A stretch of DNA of 64,000 nucleotides from an uncultured Nocardioides sp. (GCF_947489365.1 NZ_CANLDB010000003.1:434001-498000); one strand, 5' to 3'. Counted from the stretch's first letter, positions 35,375 through 43,943 are shown. Translations and numbers: made by a program. Notes: generated by a model from the sequence alone, not told the origin.

Positions 35375-36984
35375 GCGAGCAGGCACGGCCCGACATCGTC
35401 CTGATCCTGGCCGACGACATGGGGTTCAGCGACATCGGCTGCTACGGCGGCGAGATCGACACCCCGAACCTCGACCGCATCGGTCGGGAGGGGGCCCGGT
35501 TCACGCAGTTCTACAACACGGCGCGCTGCTCGCCGTCCCGCGCGTCGCTGCTGACCGGCCTCCACCCGCACCAGGTCGGGGTCGGCATCCTCAACTTCGA
35601 CGACTCGCCCGACGGCTATCCCGGGGACCTCGCCGACGAGTCCGTCACCGTCGCCGAGGCCCTGCGCGACGCGGGCTACGCGACGTACCTGTCGGGCAAG
35701 TGGCACGTCGCCTCCGACATGGAGCGGCCCAACCACTCGTGGCCGACGCGACGCGGCTTCGAGCGGTTCTACGGGACGCTCGAGGGCGCGGGGAGCTTCT
35801 ACCAGCCGCGCACCCTCCACGACCAGGAGACGAACGTCGAGGAGCAGGGGCTGGACCCCGACTTCTACTACACCGACGCCATCACCTCCGCCGCCGTCGG
35901 CTTCATCGACGAGCACGCCGAGCAGCGTCCGGACGACCCGCTGTTCCTCTACCTCGCCCACACCGCGCCGCACTGGCCGCTGCAGGCGCCGGCGGCCGAC
36001 ATCGCGGCGTACGACGGCCGCTTCGACGAGGGCTGGGACGTGCTGCGCGAGCAGCGCCTCGAGCGCCTGGTGAAGGAGGGCATCGTCGAGCCCGACCAGG
36101 AGCTCGCCGCCCGGGACCCGCGGGTGCCCGCCTGGGACGACGCGTGGGACGACGCCGGGCACCGCGCCTGGGACGCCGCCCGCATGGCGACGTACGCCGC
36201 CCAGGTCTCGCGCATGGACGCCGGCGTCGGGGAGGTGCTCGACGCGCTCGAGCGCGCGGGACGCCTCGACAACACGATCGTGGTGTTCCTCTCCGACAAC
36301 GGCGGCTGTGCGGAGGAGCTGGACGAGGCCTTCGTGACCGCGTTCGTGCCGATCAAGCCGACCACGCGCGACGGCGAGGAGGTCGTCGCCGGCAACGTGC
36401 CCGGCCTGGTGCCCGGCCCCGAGTCGACGTACCAGTCCTACGGCCGCGCGTGGGCGCACCTGTCGAACACGCCGTTCCGCGAGTACAAGCACTGGGTGCA
36501 CGAGGGCGGCATCTCGACGCCGCTGCTGGTGCGCTGGCCCGCCGGGCTCGGCGAGGCCGGCGGCACGCTCGTGACCGAGCCGGCGCAGCTCGTCGACGTG
36601 CTGCCCACGTTCCTGGACGCCGCGGGGGCGTCGTACCCGACCGAGCGCGACGGCCACGTCGTCCCCCCGGCCGAGGGCGTCTCCCTGCTGCCCGCCCTGC
36701 GAGGCGGCACGGCGGGGGAGCGGGACCTGGTGTGGGAGCACGAGGGCAACTCCGCGATCCGCCGCGGCTCCTGGAAGCTGGTGCGCAAGCACGGGCAGGG
36801 CTGGGAGCTGTACGACGTGCCCGCCGACCGCGCCGAGGCCCGGGACCTCGCCGCCGAGCACCCCGACCTCGTCGCGGAGCTGTCGGCGGCGTACGAGGCG
36901 TGGGCCGAGCGGTGCGGCGTGATCCCGCACGAGCGGACGCTCGCGCTGTACGCCGAGCGCGGCAAGGGGCTCCCGCCGGAGTAG
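35371..36984 (+). CDS. type-I arylsulfatase (formylglycine-dependent)
   Basis: It hydrolyses sulfate esters. The 537-residue enzyme has the sulfatase signature CSPSRASLLTG at Cys53, the residue converted to formylglycine. Also present are metal ligands in DIVLILADDMG, YLSGKWHV, HTAPHWPL and VFLSDNGG. No signal peptide is seen, so it acts in the cytoplasm on an imported ester, which fits its coupling to the MHS transporter. The formylglycine-generating enzyme is not in this window. It could belong to a choline-sulfate- or aryl-sulfate-type subgroup. Confidence 0.93.
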   Translation: MSEQARPDIVLILADDMGFSDIGCYGGEIDTPNLDRIGREGARFTQFYNTARCSPSRASLLTGLHPHQVGVGILNFDDSPDGYPGDLADESVTVAEALRDAGYATYLSGKWHVASDMERPNHSWPTRRGFERFYGTLEGAGSFYQPRTLHDQETNVEEQGLDPDFYYTDAITSAAVGFIDEHAEQRPDDPLFLYLAHTAPHWPLQAPAADIAAYDGRFDEGWDVLREQRLERLVKEGIVEPDQELAARDPRVPAWDDAWDDAGHRAWDAARMATYAAQVSRMDAGVGEVLDALERAGRLDNTIVVFLSDNGGCAEELDEAFVTAFVPIKPTTRDGEEVVAGNVPGLVPGPESTYQSYGRAWAHLSNTPFREYKHWVHEGGISTPLLVRWPAGLGEAGGTLVTEPAQLVDVLPTFLDAAGASYPTERDGHVVPPAEGVSLLPALRGGTAGERDLVWEHEGNSAIRRGSWKLVRKHGQGWELYDVPADRAEARDLAAEHPDLVAELSAAYEAWAERCGVIPHERTLALYAERGKGLPPE

Positions 36985-36998
36985 GCGCCTATCCGGCG
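36974..36998. terminator. bidirectional terminator overlapping two stop codons
   Basis: CGCCGG...CCGGCG arms enclose TAGGC/GCCTA, so the stem covers the stops of the convergent arylsulfatase and NmrA-like genes, which are only four bases apart. Confidence 0.6.
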
Positions 36999-37858
36999 GC
37001 GATGCCCGCGATGGCGTCCTCCGCGGGTGTCGTCGCCCGCCCGAGCAGGCTCCCGAGCGTCGGGTCCACGACGTCGAACTCGCCTCGGCGTGCGGCCGCG
37101 TACATGCCGAGCGTGAAGTCGGCGGCGCCGGGCGGCATGCCGGCCGCGACCGCCTGCGCGCGCCACTCCTCGTCGGGGACGACGACGCGGGTCACGGACG
37201 TGCCGCTGATCTCGGTCAGCCGCGCGGCGACGGCCGCGAGGTCGAGCGTCGTGGCCGCGGTGAGCGGCGGGGTGACGCCGTCGAGCGTCGTGGCGTCGTC
37301 CGACCCGGTGAGCGCGACCGCGGCAGCCTCGGCGAGGTCGGCGTGGGCGGTCCAGGAGACGGGCCCGTCCGCCGGGGCCACCAGCCGCCCCGTCCGGAGC
37401 GCGTCGCCGACGAACAGTCCGAGCGAGCTCGCGTAGAAGCCGTTGCGCAACGCGGTGAACGGCACGTCGAGGCCGGCCAGGTGCGCCTCGGTCGCGGCGT
37501 GGGTGCGCTGGGGCGCGAAGAGCGAGTCGGGCGACGCCGCCTGGTGACTGGTGTAGACCACCCGTCCGGCGCCCGCCGCGCGGGCTGCGTCGATCGCGGC
37601 GCAGTTGGCCTCGACCGCCCCGTCGCCGCGGATCGCGGCAGACACGACCAGCGCTCGGGTCGCCCCCTCGAAGGCGCGCGCGAGCGACGCGGGGTCGGTG
37701 AAGTCCCCTTCCCGGACCCTGACCCCGCGGGCGGCGAGGTGCTCCGCGCGCCCGGGGTCGCGGACGCTGACGCCGACCTGGTCCGCGGGGACGCGGAGCA
37801 GCAGTCGCTCGACGACCTGTGAGCCGAGCGTGCCGGTGGCCCCGGTGACGATGATCAT
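36989..37858 (-). CDS. NmrA/QorB-type NAD(P)-binding protein
   Basis: An atypical SDR of 289 residues with the Rossmann start MIIVTGATGTLGSQVVERLL and no Tyr-x-x-x-Lys catalytic motif. This is typical of NmrA-like redox sensors and NAD(P)H:quinone reductase 2 (QorB) relatives. VVYTSHQAASPDS and FTALRNGFYASS are characteristic of that branch. It is divergent from a TetR gene 85 bases away, which probably represses it in response to a quinone-like or electrophilic compound. Confidence 0.88.
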   Translation of the reverse strand: MIIVTGATGTLGSQVVERLLLRVPADQVGVSVRDPGRAEHLAARGVRVREGDFTDPASLARAFEGATRALVVSAAIRGDGAVEANCAAIDAARAAGAGRVVYTSHQAASPDSLFAPQRTHAATEAHLAGLDVPFTALRNGFYASSLGLFVGDALRTGRLVAPADGPVSWTAHADLAEAAAVALTGSDDATTLDGVTPPLTAATTLDLAAVAARLTEISGTSVTRVVVPDEEWRAQAVAAGMPPGAADFTLGMYAAARRGEFDVVDPTLGSLLGRATTPAEDAIAGIAAG

Positions 37859-37905
37859 TGGTACTCCCTTGATGTGATCGGTGATAACGACACCAGCCTG
37901 CGGGT

Positions 37906-37922
37906 TGTTAGCGGCGATAGCA
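37906..37922. promoter_or_regulatory. candidate TetR operator
   Basis: TGTTAGCGGCGATAGCA is an imperfect palindrome (6 of 8 arm positions pair) between the divergent NmrA-like and TetR genes. GTTAGC recurs about 15 bases downstream. Confidence 0.4.
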
Positions 37923-37943
37923 AGCGCGGGTTAGCATCGGATC

Positions 37944-38648
37944 GTGCCGAGTGCCCCCGAGTCCCCCGTCCGACGTGCCGTCCTCGACGCCGCGGCCGGC
38001 CTCCTGCGCGAGGTCGGGGCGGACGGGGTCACCACGCGGGCGGTCGCCGACGCCGCCGGGGTGCAGGCGCCGACGCTGTACCGGCTCTTCGGCGACAAGG
38101 ACGGCCTGGTCGACGCCCTCGCCGAGCACGTGATGGCGTCGTACGTCGCCGCGAAGGGGGAGCGCGTCGACGACGAGGAGGACGGCGACCCCGTGGTCGC
38201 GCTGCGCGACGCCTGGCGGGCGCACGTCGACTTCGGTCTCGCCAACCCGGGGCTCTACGCCCTGCTGGGCCGCCGGCCGGGCGGCGAGCGCTCCCCGGCG
38301 ACCGCGGCGGGCATCGCGGTGCTCCGGCGCCGGGTCCGTCGGGTCGCCGCGGCGGGACGCCTGCGGGTCGACGAGGAGCGGGCGGTGGGGATGGTGCACG
38401 CCGCCGGCCACGGGACCGTCCTAGCCCTGCTCGGCACCCCGCCGGAGGAGCGGGACGTCGGCCTCGCCGACGCGATGTACGACGCCCTCGCCGCGGTGCT
38501 GGTCGAGTCCGCGCCGGTGGTCCCCGCGTCGACGCCGCGCGCGGTCGCGGTCACGTTCGCCGCCGTCCTGCCCGGGCTGGAGGGCCTCAGTGCGGCCGAG
38601 CGGGCACTGATGGGGGAGTGGCTGACCCGGGTGACGACGTCCGACTGA
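37944..38648 (+). CDS. TetR-family transcriptional regulator
   Basis: A 234-residue repressor from GTG 37944. The helix-turn-helix is clear (VGADGVTTRAVADAAGVQAP, then TLYRLFGDKDGLVDAL). The C-terminal ligand domain is helical with a variable sequence. It likely controls itself and the divergent NmrA-like gene through the dyad between them. The ligand is unknown. Confidence 0.9.
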   Translation: MPSAPESPVRRAVLDAAAGLLREVGADGVTTRAVADAAGVQAPTLYRLFGDKDGLVDALAEHVMASYVAAKGERVDDEEDGDPVVALRDAWRAHVDFGLANPGLYALLGRRPGGERSPATAAGIAVLRRRVRRVAAAGRLRVDEERAVGMVHAAGHGTVLALLGTPPEERDVGLADAMYDALAAVLVESAPVVPASTPRAVAVTFAAVLPGLEGLSAAERALMGEWLTRVTTSD

Positions 38649-38761
38649 GCGACTGTCGCGGCGCGTGCGGGGAAAGGACTCCCCACCGTCGGTCCCCGGC
38701 GCTACTGTGCCTCCGGCCGCACCGGGGGGTGCGTGCCCACCCTGCGAGAGAGGACTCCTGC

Positions 38762-39382
38762 ATGGGACAGCTCAGAGCGGACGGTCGCGTGCTCCACGTC
38801 GACCTCCAGGGCGAGACGATCAGGGCCCGGACCGGGTCGATGGTCGCCTACGAGGGCAAGGTCGACTTCAAGAACGCCGGCATGGGTGGCGGGGGCGGCT
38901 TCCGCGCCGCGCTCAAGCAGCGCGTCGCCGGCGAGGGCCTGTCCCTCATGGAGGTCAGCGGCGCCGGTCACGTGATGCTCGCCGAGGACGGCCAGTACGT
39001 CACCCGCGTCGAGCTGAACAACGAGACCCTCACCGTCGAGGCCGACTCCCTGCTTGCGCTCACCCAGGGCCTGCAGACCGACGTGAAGTTCATCGGCCTG
39101 TCCAACCTCAGCAACGGCCAGGGCGTCGCGACCACCGTCGTCAGCGGCTCGGGTGAGGTTGCGCTGCTCTCCGACGGGCCGATGATCGCGCTCAGCGTCG
39201 CCGGCGACGAGGTCTTCGTCGACCCGCAGGCGTACGTCGCCTCGCAGGGCAACCTGCAGATGAACCTGATCAGCGGCGTCAGCTGGCGGACCTTCGTCGG
39301 CGAGGGCAACGGCGAGGCGTTCACCCAGCGCTTCACCGGCCAGGGCACCGTCTTCCTCCAGCCGGCCGAGCGGGGTGCGTGA
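38762..39382 (+). CDS. AIM24-family protein (1 of 3)
   Basis: A 206-residue beta-rich protein of the AIM24 (TspB-like, DUF124) fold. It carries GETIRARTGSMVAYEGKVDF, VEADSLLALTQGL and the repeated VFVDPQAYVASQGNL. ATG 38762 follows a GAGAGAGG ribosome site. The yeast homologue supports mitochondrial inner-membrane organisation; the role of bacterial members is unknown. Three paralogs form a tight operon with gaps of one and 15 bases, which suggests a hetero-oligomer. Confidence 0.88.
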   Translation: MGQLRADGRVLHVDLQGETIRARTGSMVAYEGKVDFKNAGMGGGGGFRAALKQRVAGEGLSLMEVSGAGHVMLAEDGQYVTRVELNNETLTVEADSLLALTQGLQTDVKFIGLSNLSNGQGVATTVVSGSGEVALLSDGPMIALSVAGDEVFVDPQAYVASQGNLQMNLISGVSWRTFVGEGNGEAFTQRFTGQGTVFLQPAERGA

Positions 39383-39383
39383 G

Positions 39384-40028
39384 ATGGAGCTCGTCAACAG
39401 CAAGGTCGTCGAGGTCCAGGTGGACCAGATGAGCCGCTGGGTAGCCCGCCGCGGTGCGATGCTCGGCTACTCCGGCCAGGTCTTCTTCCGCCCCCTCGCC
39501 GGGACGGCGGGCCCGCGCGGCGGCATGGCCGGGGTCATGACCGGCATGCTCAGCGGGGAGTCCAACCAGATGATGGCGGCCGAGGGCCAGGGGACGGTCC
39601 TGTACGGCTACCAGGGTCTCCACGTGGACGTCGTCCAGCTGACGCCGCAGGCGCCGCTGACGATCGAGGCCGACCGCCTGCTCGCCTACGACCACTCGAT
39701 CCAGCTGTCCTTGATGCAGATCGGCAGCGGCGGTCTCCGCGGCCTCGCGCAGGGCGCGATGACCGGGCAGGGCCTCGTGACGTCCCAGCTCAGCGGGCAG
39801 GGCGCGGTCGCGATCCTGTCCCACGGCGGGGCGATCCGGATGCCCGTCAACGGCGAGGTCTTCATCGACCCCCAGGCGTACGTCGCGCACCAGGGCAACG
39901 TCCAGGTCGAGCTGACCGGCAAGGTCGGCCTGCGCGACGCCGTCGGCCGCGGCAGCGGCGAGGCCTTCAAGCTGCGCCTCACCGGCCAGGGCGACGCCTA
40001 CGTCCAGCCGTCCGAGCAGAAGTTCTGA
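39384..40028 (+). CDS. AIM24-family protein (2 of 3)
   Basis: A 214-residue paralog of its neighbours. It shares WVARRGAMLGYSGQVFF, IEADRLLAYDHSIQL and VFIDPQAYVAHQGNV with them. ATG 39384 begins one base after the previous stop codon; an in-frame GTG at 39375 would overlap it. The Gly/Met-rich loop near residues 45-65 (GGMAGVMTGMLSGESNQMMA) is longer than in copy 1. Function unknown. Confidence 0.88.
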   Translation: MELVNSKVVEVQVDQMSRWVARRGAMLGYSGQVFFRPLAGTAGPRGGMAGVMTGMLSGESNQMMAAEGQGTVLYGYQGLHVDVVQLTPQAPLTIEADRLLAYDHSIQLSLMQIGSGGLRGLAQGAMTGQGLVTSQLSGQGAVAILSHGGAIRMPVNGEVFIDPQAYVAHQGNVQVELTGKVGLRDAVGRGSGEAFKLRLTGQGDAYVQPSEQKF

Positions 40029-40043
40029 GCAGGGGAGCCGACG

Positions 40044-40811
40044 ATGCTGCAGCTCGACCAGACGTGGACGGCAGCGACCCTGCCGGAGAACGACAACGTG
40101 AACCCGTACGCCTTCAGCGTCGCGCTGAACGGCAGCTGGTTCATCTCCAAGGGCGCGATGATCGCCTACTACGGGCGGATCACCTTCGAGGCGATCGCCG
40201 CGTTCGCCTCCCGCGAGGCGTGGGTCGCGGCGCAGTTCTCCAGCCCGATCTACGTGCAGGACTGGGTGGTCGCGAACGGCCAGGGCAAGCTGGTGCTCGC
40301 CGACCGCGGATTCGACGTCAACAGCTACGACATCGACGCCGGCAACCTCACGATCAAGGCCACGAACCTGCTCGCCTTCGACGCCGGCCTCGAGCTGAAG
40401 CAGTCGATCGTGCCGGGCTTCGTCACGCTGATCGGGACCGGGAAGTTCCTCGCCAGCAGCAACGGGCCGGTGATCTTCAAGGAGCCGCCGTTCCGCGCCG
40501 ACCCCGAGGCGCTGCTCGGGTGGGCGGACTGCCCCGCGCCGTCGCACCACCACGACGCCGCGTGGATGGCGGCCAACCTCATGTCGGCCGCGCAGGGGAT
40601 CTTCGGCCGGACGTCGGGCGAGGAGCGCCAGTTCGACTTCACCGGTGCCGGCGTGATCCTGCTGCAGTCCAGCGAGATGACCCGCTCCGACCCGGCCACC
40701 CTGCGGCTCATCGAGTCGCAGGCCGCCGTCCTGCCGGTGCAGCAGAAGCAGACGCTGGCCCAGCGGCTCACGGCCGAGGTGCAGCAGAGCCAGCAGCAGC
40801 AGCGCCGCTGA
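40044..40811 (+). CDS. AIM24-family protein (3 of 3)
   Basis: The largest of the three at 255 residues and the most diverged: WFISKGAMIAYYGRITFEAI and IKATNLLAFDAGLELKQSI mark the fold. It contains an insert with SHHHDAAWMAANL and ends in a Gln-rich tail (LTAEVQQSQQQQRR) that the others lack. The His cluster and the tail suggest a distinct partner or metal contact. It is third in the AIM24 operon. Confidence 0.85.
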   Translation: MLQLDQTWTAATLPENDNVNPYAFSVALNGSWFISKGAMIAYYGRITFEAIAAFASREAWVAAQFSSPIYVQDWVVANGQGKLVLADRGFDVNSYDIDAGNLTIKATNLLAFDAGLELKQSIVPGFVTLIGTGKFLASSNGPVIFKEPPFRADPEALLGWADCPAPSHHHDAAWMAANLMSAAQGIFGRTSGEERQFDFTGAGVILLQSSEMTRSDPATLRLIESQAAVLPVQQKQTLAQRLTAEVQQSQQQQRR

Positions 40812-40849
40812 ACCGATGACTTCGGCGACGTCGCGAGGTCGGTCCACCC

Positions 40850-41206
40850 ATGGCTGAGTACATGATCTTCTTCAACCAGCAGTGGGTCCCCGACTACCCC
40901 GCGTCGGACTTCCCCGAGATCGCCCGCGACGCGCGTGCGCTCTCCGAGGAGATGAAGGCCGCGGGCGTCCTCGTCTTCGCGGGCGGCCTCGAGGAGACGC
41001 CGCCGCTGGCGCACGCCGACGCGACCGGCGGCGAGCTGGTCGTCGCCGACGGGCCGTACTCCCGGCCCGCGGAGTGGCTCGGTGGCTTCGCCATCATCGA
41101 CGTCGAGACCGAGGAGGAGGCGCGCCGCTGGACCGGCGCCCTCGCCGTGGCGTGCCGGTGGCCGCAGGAGCTGCGCGCCTTCGGTGCCGGGTCGATCCGG
41201 GGCTGA
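40850..41206 (+). CDS. YciI-like / YCII-related protein
   Basis: A 118-residue dimeric alpha-beta barrel protein. The pattern EYMIFFNQQ, FAGGLEETPP, VVADGPYSRPAEWLGGFAII and DVETEEEARRW is that of YCII-related proteins found with ECF sigma factors or as stand-alone proteins. The exact biochemical role of the family is unsettled. It lies 38 bases after the AIM24 operon on the same strand. Confidence 0.85.
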   Translation: MAEYMIFFNQQWVPDYPASDFPEIARDARALSEEMKAAGVLVFAGGLEETPPLAHADATGGELVVADGPYSRPAEWLGGFAIIDVETEEEARRWTGALAVACRWPQELRAFGAGSIRG

Positions 41207-41230
41207 CGCCGGAGCCCGCGCCCCGTCAGC
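41202..41230. terminator. bidirectional terminator between YciI-like and rpsR genes
   Basis: GCTGACG and CGTCAGC are perfect 7-base arms that contain the stop codons of both convergent genes. The 15-base loop is GC-rich. Confidence 0.6.
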
Positions 41231-41456
41231 GCGTCGGGCCGTACGGCAGCAGGGCCATCTCCCGGGCGTTCTTGATCGCCTTGACGACGCTCCGCTGCTG
41301 CTGGGGCGTCAGCCCCGTCACCCGACGCGCGCGGATCTTGCCGCGATCGGTGACGAACTTCTGCAGCAGCGTGACGTCCTTGTAGTCCACGTGGGCGACG
41401 TCGCGGGGGAGCATGGGGGCGCGGCGCTTCTGGCCGGGCCTGTCGGGTCGAGGCAT
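41226..41456 (-). CDS. rpsR: 30S ribosomal protein S18, zinc-independent paralog
   Basis: A 76-residue S18 with the core [31 protein letters not shown] and [13 protein letters not shown]. The N-terminal CxxC and later Cys of the zinc-binding S18 are absent: there is no Cys at all. This is the C-minus form that replaces the zinc form when zinc is scarce in actinobacteria. A Zur-like palindrome lies 20 bases upstream of ATG 41456. No L28, L33 or S14 paralog is adjacent, so this copy is separated from the usual cluster. Confidence 0.94.
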   Translation of the reverse strand: MPRPDRPGQKRRAPMLPRDVAHVDYKDVTLLQKFVTDRGKIRARRVTGLTPQQQRSVVKAIKNAREMALLPYGPTR

Positions 41457-41476
41457 GGCCGCGACCGTAGCCATGA

Positions 41477-41491
41477 TGAGAACAGTTCTCA
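41477..41491 (-). promoter_or_regulatory. candidate Zur box upstream of zinc-free S18
   Basis: TGAGAACAGTTCTCA is a perfect 15-base palindrome with the 6-3-6 layout TGANAA-N3-TTNTCA of actinobacterial Zur boxes. It ends 20 bases before the start of the zinc-independent S18 gene, whose homologues are Zur-repressed. Confidence 0.7.
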
Positions 41492-42016
41492 AACTGGCGG
41501 GTCGGAGAAGACGTGCCAGCACAGGTGGTCGCGACGTTCCTGGTCCTCGAGGACGAGGTCCCGCACGGCCGCGGGGAGGCGCTCCCGCTGCCAGTCGCGC
41601 TCCGCGCGCCCGGCGTCGGCGTCCCCGGCGTCCCCGGGGCGGTCGGCGCGGACCGCCTTGATCGCGTACGCCGCGGCGCCCAGGTCGTGCTCGGCGACGT
41701 GGGGGACGCAGGCGGCCTGGCCGGCGGCGTACGCCGCGAGACGAGCGGCGCCCCGCAGCGGCCGCGCGGCCCCCATCGCGTGACCGCCGGCGGCGCGCGA
41801 GGCCATCATCGGCAGCTCCCCGTGGGTCCACGCCCGGACGGCCTCGATCGCCTCCCGGGGACGGGGGTCGTCGGGCTGCTCGCGCTCGAACAGCGGGAGG
41901 ACGCGCTCCGCGCACGTGGCCGCCCACAACGCCAGCAGGCGGTGGTCGTCGTCGGTCAGGCTGCCGCCCCGGCGGACGGTGATCAGCCGGGGGTCGCGGA
42001 CCGGCGGCAGGATCAC
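41489..42016 (-). CDS. Imm5-like putative immunity protein (1 of 2)
   Basis: A 175-residue all-helical protein from GTG 42016. [39 protein letters not shown] and the Ala-rich repeats ([20 protein letters not shown]) match the Imm5-like group listed among polymorphic-toxin immunity proteins. No toxin gene is next to it. It overlaps the second copy by four bases (GTGA). The immunity role is a family label, not shown by this context. Its 3' end touches the Zur-like palindrome. Confidence 0.72.
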   Translation of the reverse strand: MILPPVRDPRLITVRRGGSLTDDDHRLLALWAATCAERVLPLFEREQPDDPRPREAIEAVRAWTHGELPMMASRAAGGHAMGAARPLRGAARLAAYAAGQAACVPHVAEHDLGAAAYAIKAVRADRPGDAGDADAGRAERDWQRERLPAAVRDLVLEDQERRDHLCWHVFSDPPV

Positions 42017-42513
42017 CGGCGCAGCCGCCCGTCGAGGTCGTGCGCGAGGCGGCCGGCCGCGGTCGTGCCCGGACGGCTCCGCGGGTAGCGCGACAGGACG
42101 TCCCGGACCCGCTCGTCCGCGAGGGCCAGGACCTCCTCCGTCAGGCCCTCCTCGGGGACGGCGAGCACCGCGTGCGCCGCGGCGCGGACGATGTGGCCGA
42201 CCTGCGTCGCCTCGGCCAGGGGGTGCAGGTACGCCGACGCCGCGGCGTCCCCGGCGGCCATCGCCGCGTGGTGCGCGCCGACGTCGTCCTGCGCGCGGGC
42301 CGCGCGGTGCGCGGCGAGGGCGGTGGTGCGGAGGGCGTGGGTGCGTCGCCCTCCGGCGGCGAAGGCTCGGGCAGTGTCGACCGCCTGGCGTGGGCGGTCG
42401 TCCCCGGGCGTGGCCCTCTCGAAGACGTCGAGGACGCGCCGGGCGCAGGCGACGGTGAAGGTCCTGACGGCGCGCAGGTCGTCGAGGTCGAGCTCGACGT
42501 CCGGGGTGTGCAT
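42013..42513 (-). CDS. Imm5-like putative immunity protein (2 of 2)
   Basis: A 166-residue paralog of the gene downstream, with the same helical order: [32 protein letters not shown] and the Ala-rich [20 protein letters not shown]. Start ATG 42513 was chosen because AGGGTGA lies just upstream and because a longer frame (GTG 42546) would put a perfect dyad inside the coding region. The two form an operon with a four-base overlap. Function uncertain. Confidence 0.7.
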   Translation of the reverse strand: MHTPDVELDLDDLRAVRTFTVACARRVLDVFERATPGDDRPRQAVDTARAFAAGGRRTHALRTTALAAHRAARAQDDVGAHHAAMAAGDAAASAYLHPLAEATQVGHIVRAAAHAVLAVPEEGLTEEVLALADERVRDVLSRYPRSRPGTTAAGRLAHDLDGRLRR

Positions 42514-42526
42514 CGAGGTCACCCTA

Positions 42527-42546
42527 GTGGGGAGAACGTTCTCCAC
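42527..42546. promoter_or_regulatory. dyad upstream of the Imm5-like operon
   Basis: A perfect 14-base palindrome GGAGAACGTTCTCC with further pairing of the flanks (GTGG/CCAC). It lies between the Imm5-like operon and the divergent 13E12 gene and may be an operator for either. Confidence 0.45.
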
Positions 42547-42609
42547 AGATTTCCGGAGAATGCTCGCTCAGGGTATTCGTTGTCGGTGGTCGAGAATACA
42601 ATCGAACAC

Positions 42610-43929
42610 ATGAGCGAAACTTCGCCGATCGAGACGATGGTGCGGGAGGACCCCGTGGCTGCTGCGCGGGCCTTCGTCCGTGGTCTCGGCGCGCTCGATT
42701 CGCGGGGTGCCTGCGAGGTGGACCTGATCGACGTGATCGGTGAGCTGGAGACCCTGAAGTGTGTCGCGGAGTCGGCGCAGGCGACGGCGGCGCGGGGTGT
42801 GTACGCCGCCGCGGTCGCCCGTCAGGAGGCCGCGGGCGTGCGTGGGTCGCGGGTGGGTCGTGGGATCGGGCACCAGATCGCGCTGGCGCGCCGTGAGCCG
42901 CCGTCGCGGGGGTCCGCGCACCTGGGTCTGGCGCGTGAGGTCGCGGCGCTGCCGCACCTCGAAGCGTTGTGGCGGCAGGGTCGTCTGACCGAGCGGCGGG
43001 TGTCGCTGATCCTGGGCCGCATCGTGTGGCTCGACCTGGACGACCGCCGTGGGGTGGACGCCCAGCTCGCCGGTGACCCGGAGCGGGCCGAGCGGTTGTG
43101 TCAGATGAACGACTGGCAGGCCCGCGGTGCCGCCGAAGCCCTGGCGTGTGCCGCGGACCCCGCGGGTGCGGTCCGGCGTCGCGCTGCCGCGGAGGCCGAC
43201 CGCCACGTGTCGTCCCGACCCGCGCCCGACACCATGCTGCGGCTCTCGGCGTTGCTGCCCGTCAAGGAAGGCGTCGCGGTGATCGTGGCGCTGAAGCTGG
43301 CTGCGGACCAGGCCCGCGCTGCGGGTGACGGGCGGTCGCGGGGTCAGGTCATGGCCGACACCCTCGTCGGCCGCGTCACCGGCCGTGACCCGGTCGCCGA
43401 GCCGGTCCCGGTGCACGTCGACGTGACCGTCCCGCTGGACGCACTGCTCCCCGACGGCAGTCACGAGGGTCAGCACTCGAACGCGTTCGGGTGGGTCGAC
43501 GGGTACGGCGAGGTCCCCGCCGACCTCGCCCGCTCGCTGACCGCCGACGCGGTGGAGACCCTCGGGGTGTTCCGGCGCCTGTTCACCGACCCCGCCACCG
43601 GCCAGCTGGTCGCGATGGAGTCCGCGGCCCGCTGCTTCCCTCTGCTCCTCGCGCTGTTCCTGCGTCGCCGAGACAGGTACTGCCGCAACCCCTGGTGCGG
43701 AGCCCCCATCCGTCACACCGACCACGCCACGCCGGTCGAGGAAGGCGGCCCCACGTCCGCTGACAACGGCCAAGGGCTGTGCGAGGCGTGCAACTACGCC
43801 AAGCAGGCGCCCGGATGGCGATCCAAGACCCGACACGACCCCGACGGCACCCACGTCGTGGAGACCACCACCCCCACCGGCCACGTCCACGAGACCAGAC
43901 CACCACCCGCCCACCCCCGGCGCGAGTGA
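42610..43929 (+). CDS. 13E12-repeat-family HNH endonuclease-like protein
   Basis: A 439-residue member of the actinobacterial 13E12/DUF222 family. The N-terminal DUF222 region (ETLKCVAESAQATAARGVYA; MLRLSALLPVKEGVAVIVAL) is followed by a C-terminal HNH nuclease: DRYCRNPWCGAPIRHTDHAT, then NGQGLCEACNYAKQAPGW, with paired CxxC-type zinc ligands. The start is ATG 42610; GTG 42589 is possible. Such genes occur in many copies in Nocardioides-type genomes and may behave like mobile or domesticated elements. Here it is flanked by REP-like repeats on the 3' side. Confidence 0.93.
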   Translation: MSETSPIETMVREDPVAAARAFVRGLGALDSRGACEVDLIDVIGELETLKCVAESAQATAARGVYAAAVARQEAAGVRGSRVGRGIGHQIALARREPPSRGSAHLGLAREVAALPHLEALWRQGRLTERRVSLILGRIVWLDLDDRRGVDAQLAGDPERAERLCQMNDWQARGAAEALACAADPAGAVRRRAAAEADRHVSSRPAPDTMLRLSALLPVKEGVAVIVALKLAADQARAAGDGRSRGQVMADTLVGRVTGRDPVAEPVPVHVDVTVPLDALLPDGSHEGQHSNAFGWVDGYGEVPADLARSLTADAVETLGVFRRLFTDPATGQLVAMESAARCFPLLLALFLRRRDRYCRNPWCGAPIRHTDHATPVEEGGPTSADNGQGLCEACNYAKQAPGWRSKTRHDPDGTHVVETTTPTGHVHETRPPPAHPRRE

Positions 43930-43943
43930 GGCGACCGGTCCCA

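Noticed and set aside
41489..42513. toxin-antitoxin or polymorphic-toxin locus
   Set aside because: No toxin, no secretion gene and no matched toxic partner is seen beside the Imm5-like pair.
42527..42546. SOS (LexA) box
   Set aside because: The palindrome contains GAACGTTC, but LexA boxes of Gram-positive bacteria need a 4-base gap between GAAC and GTTC.
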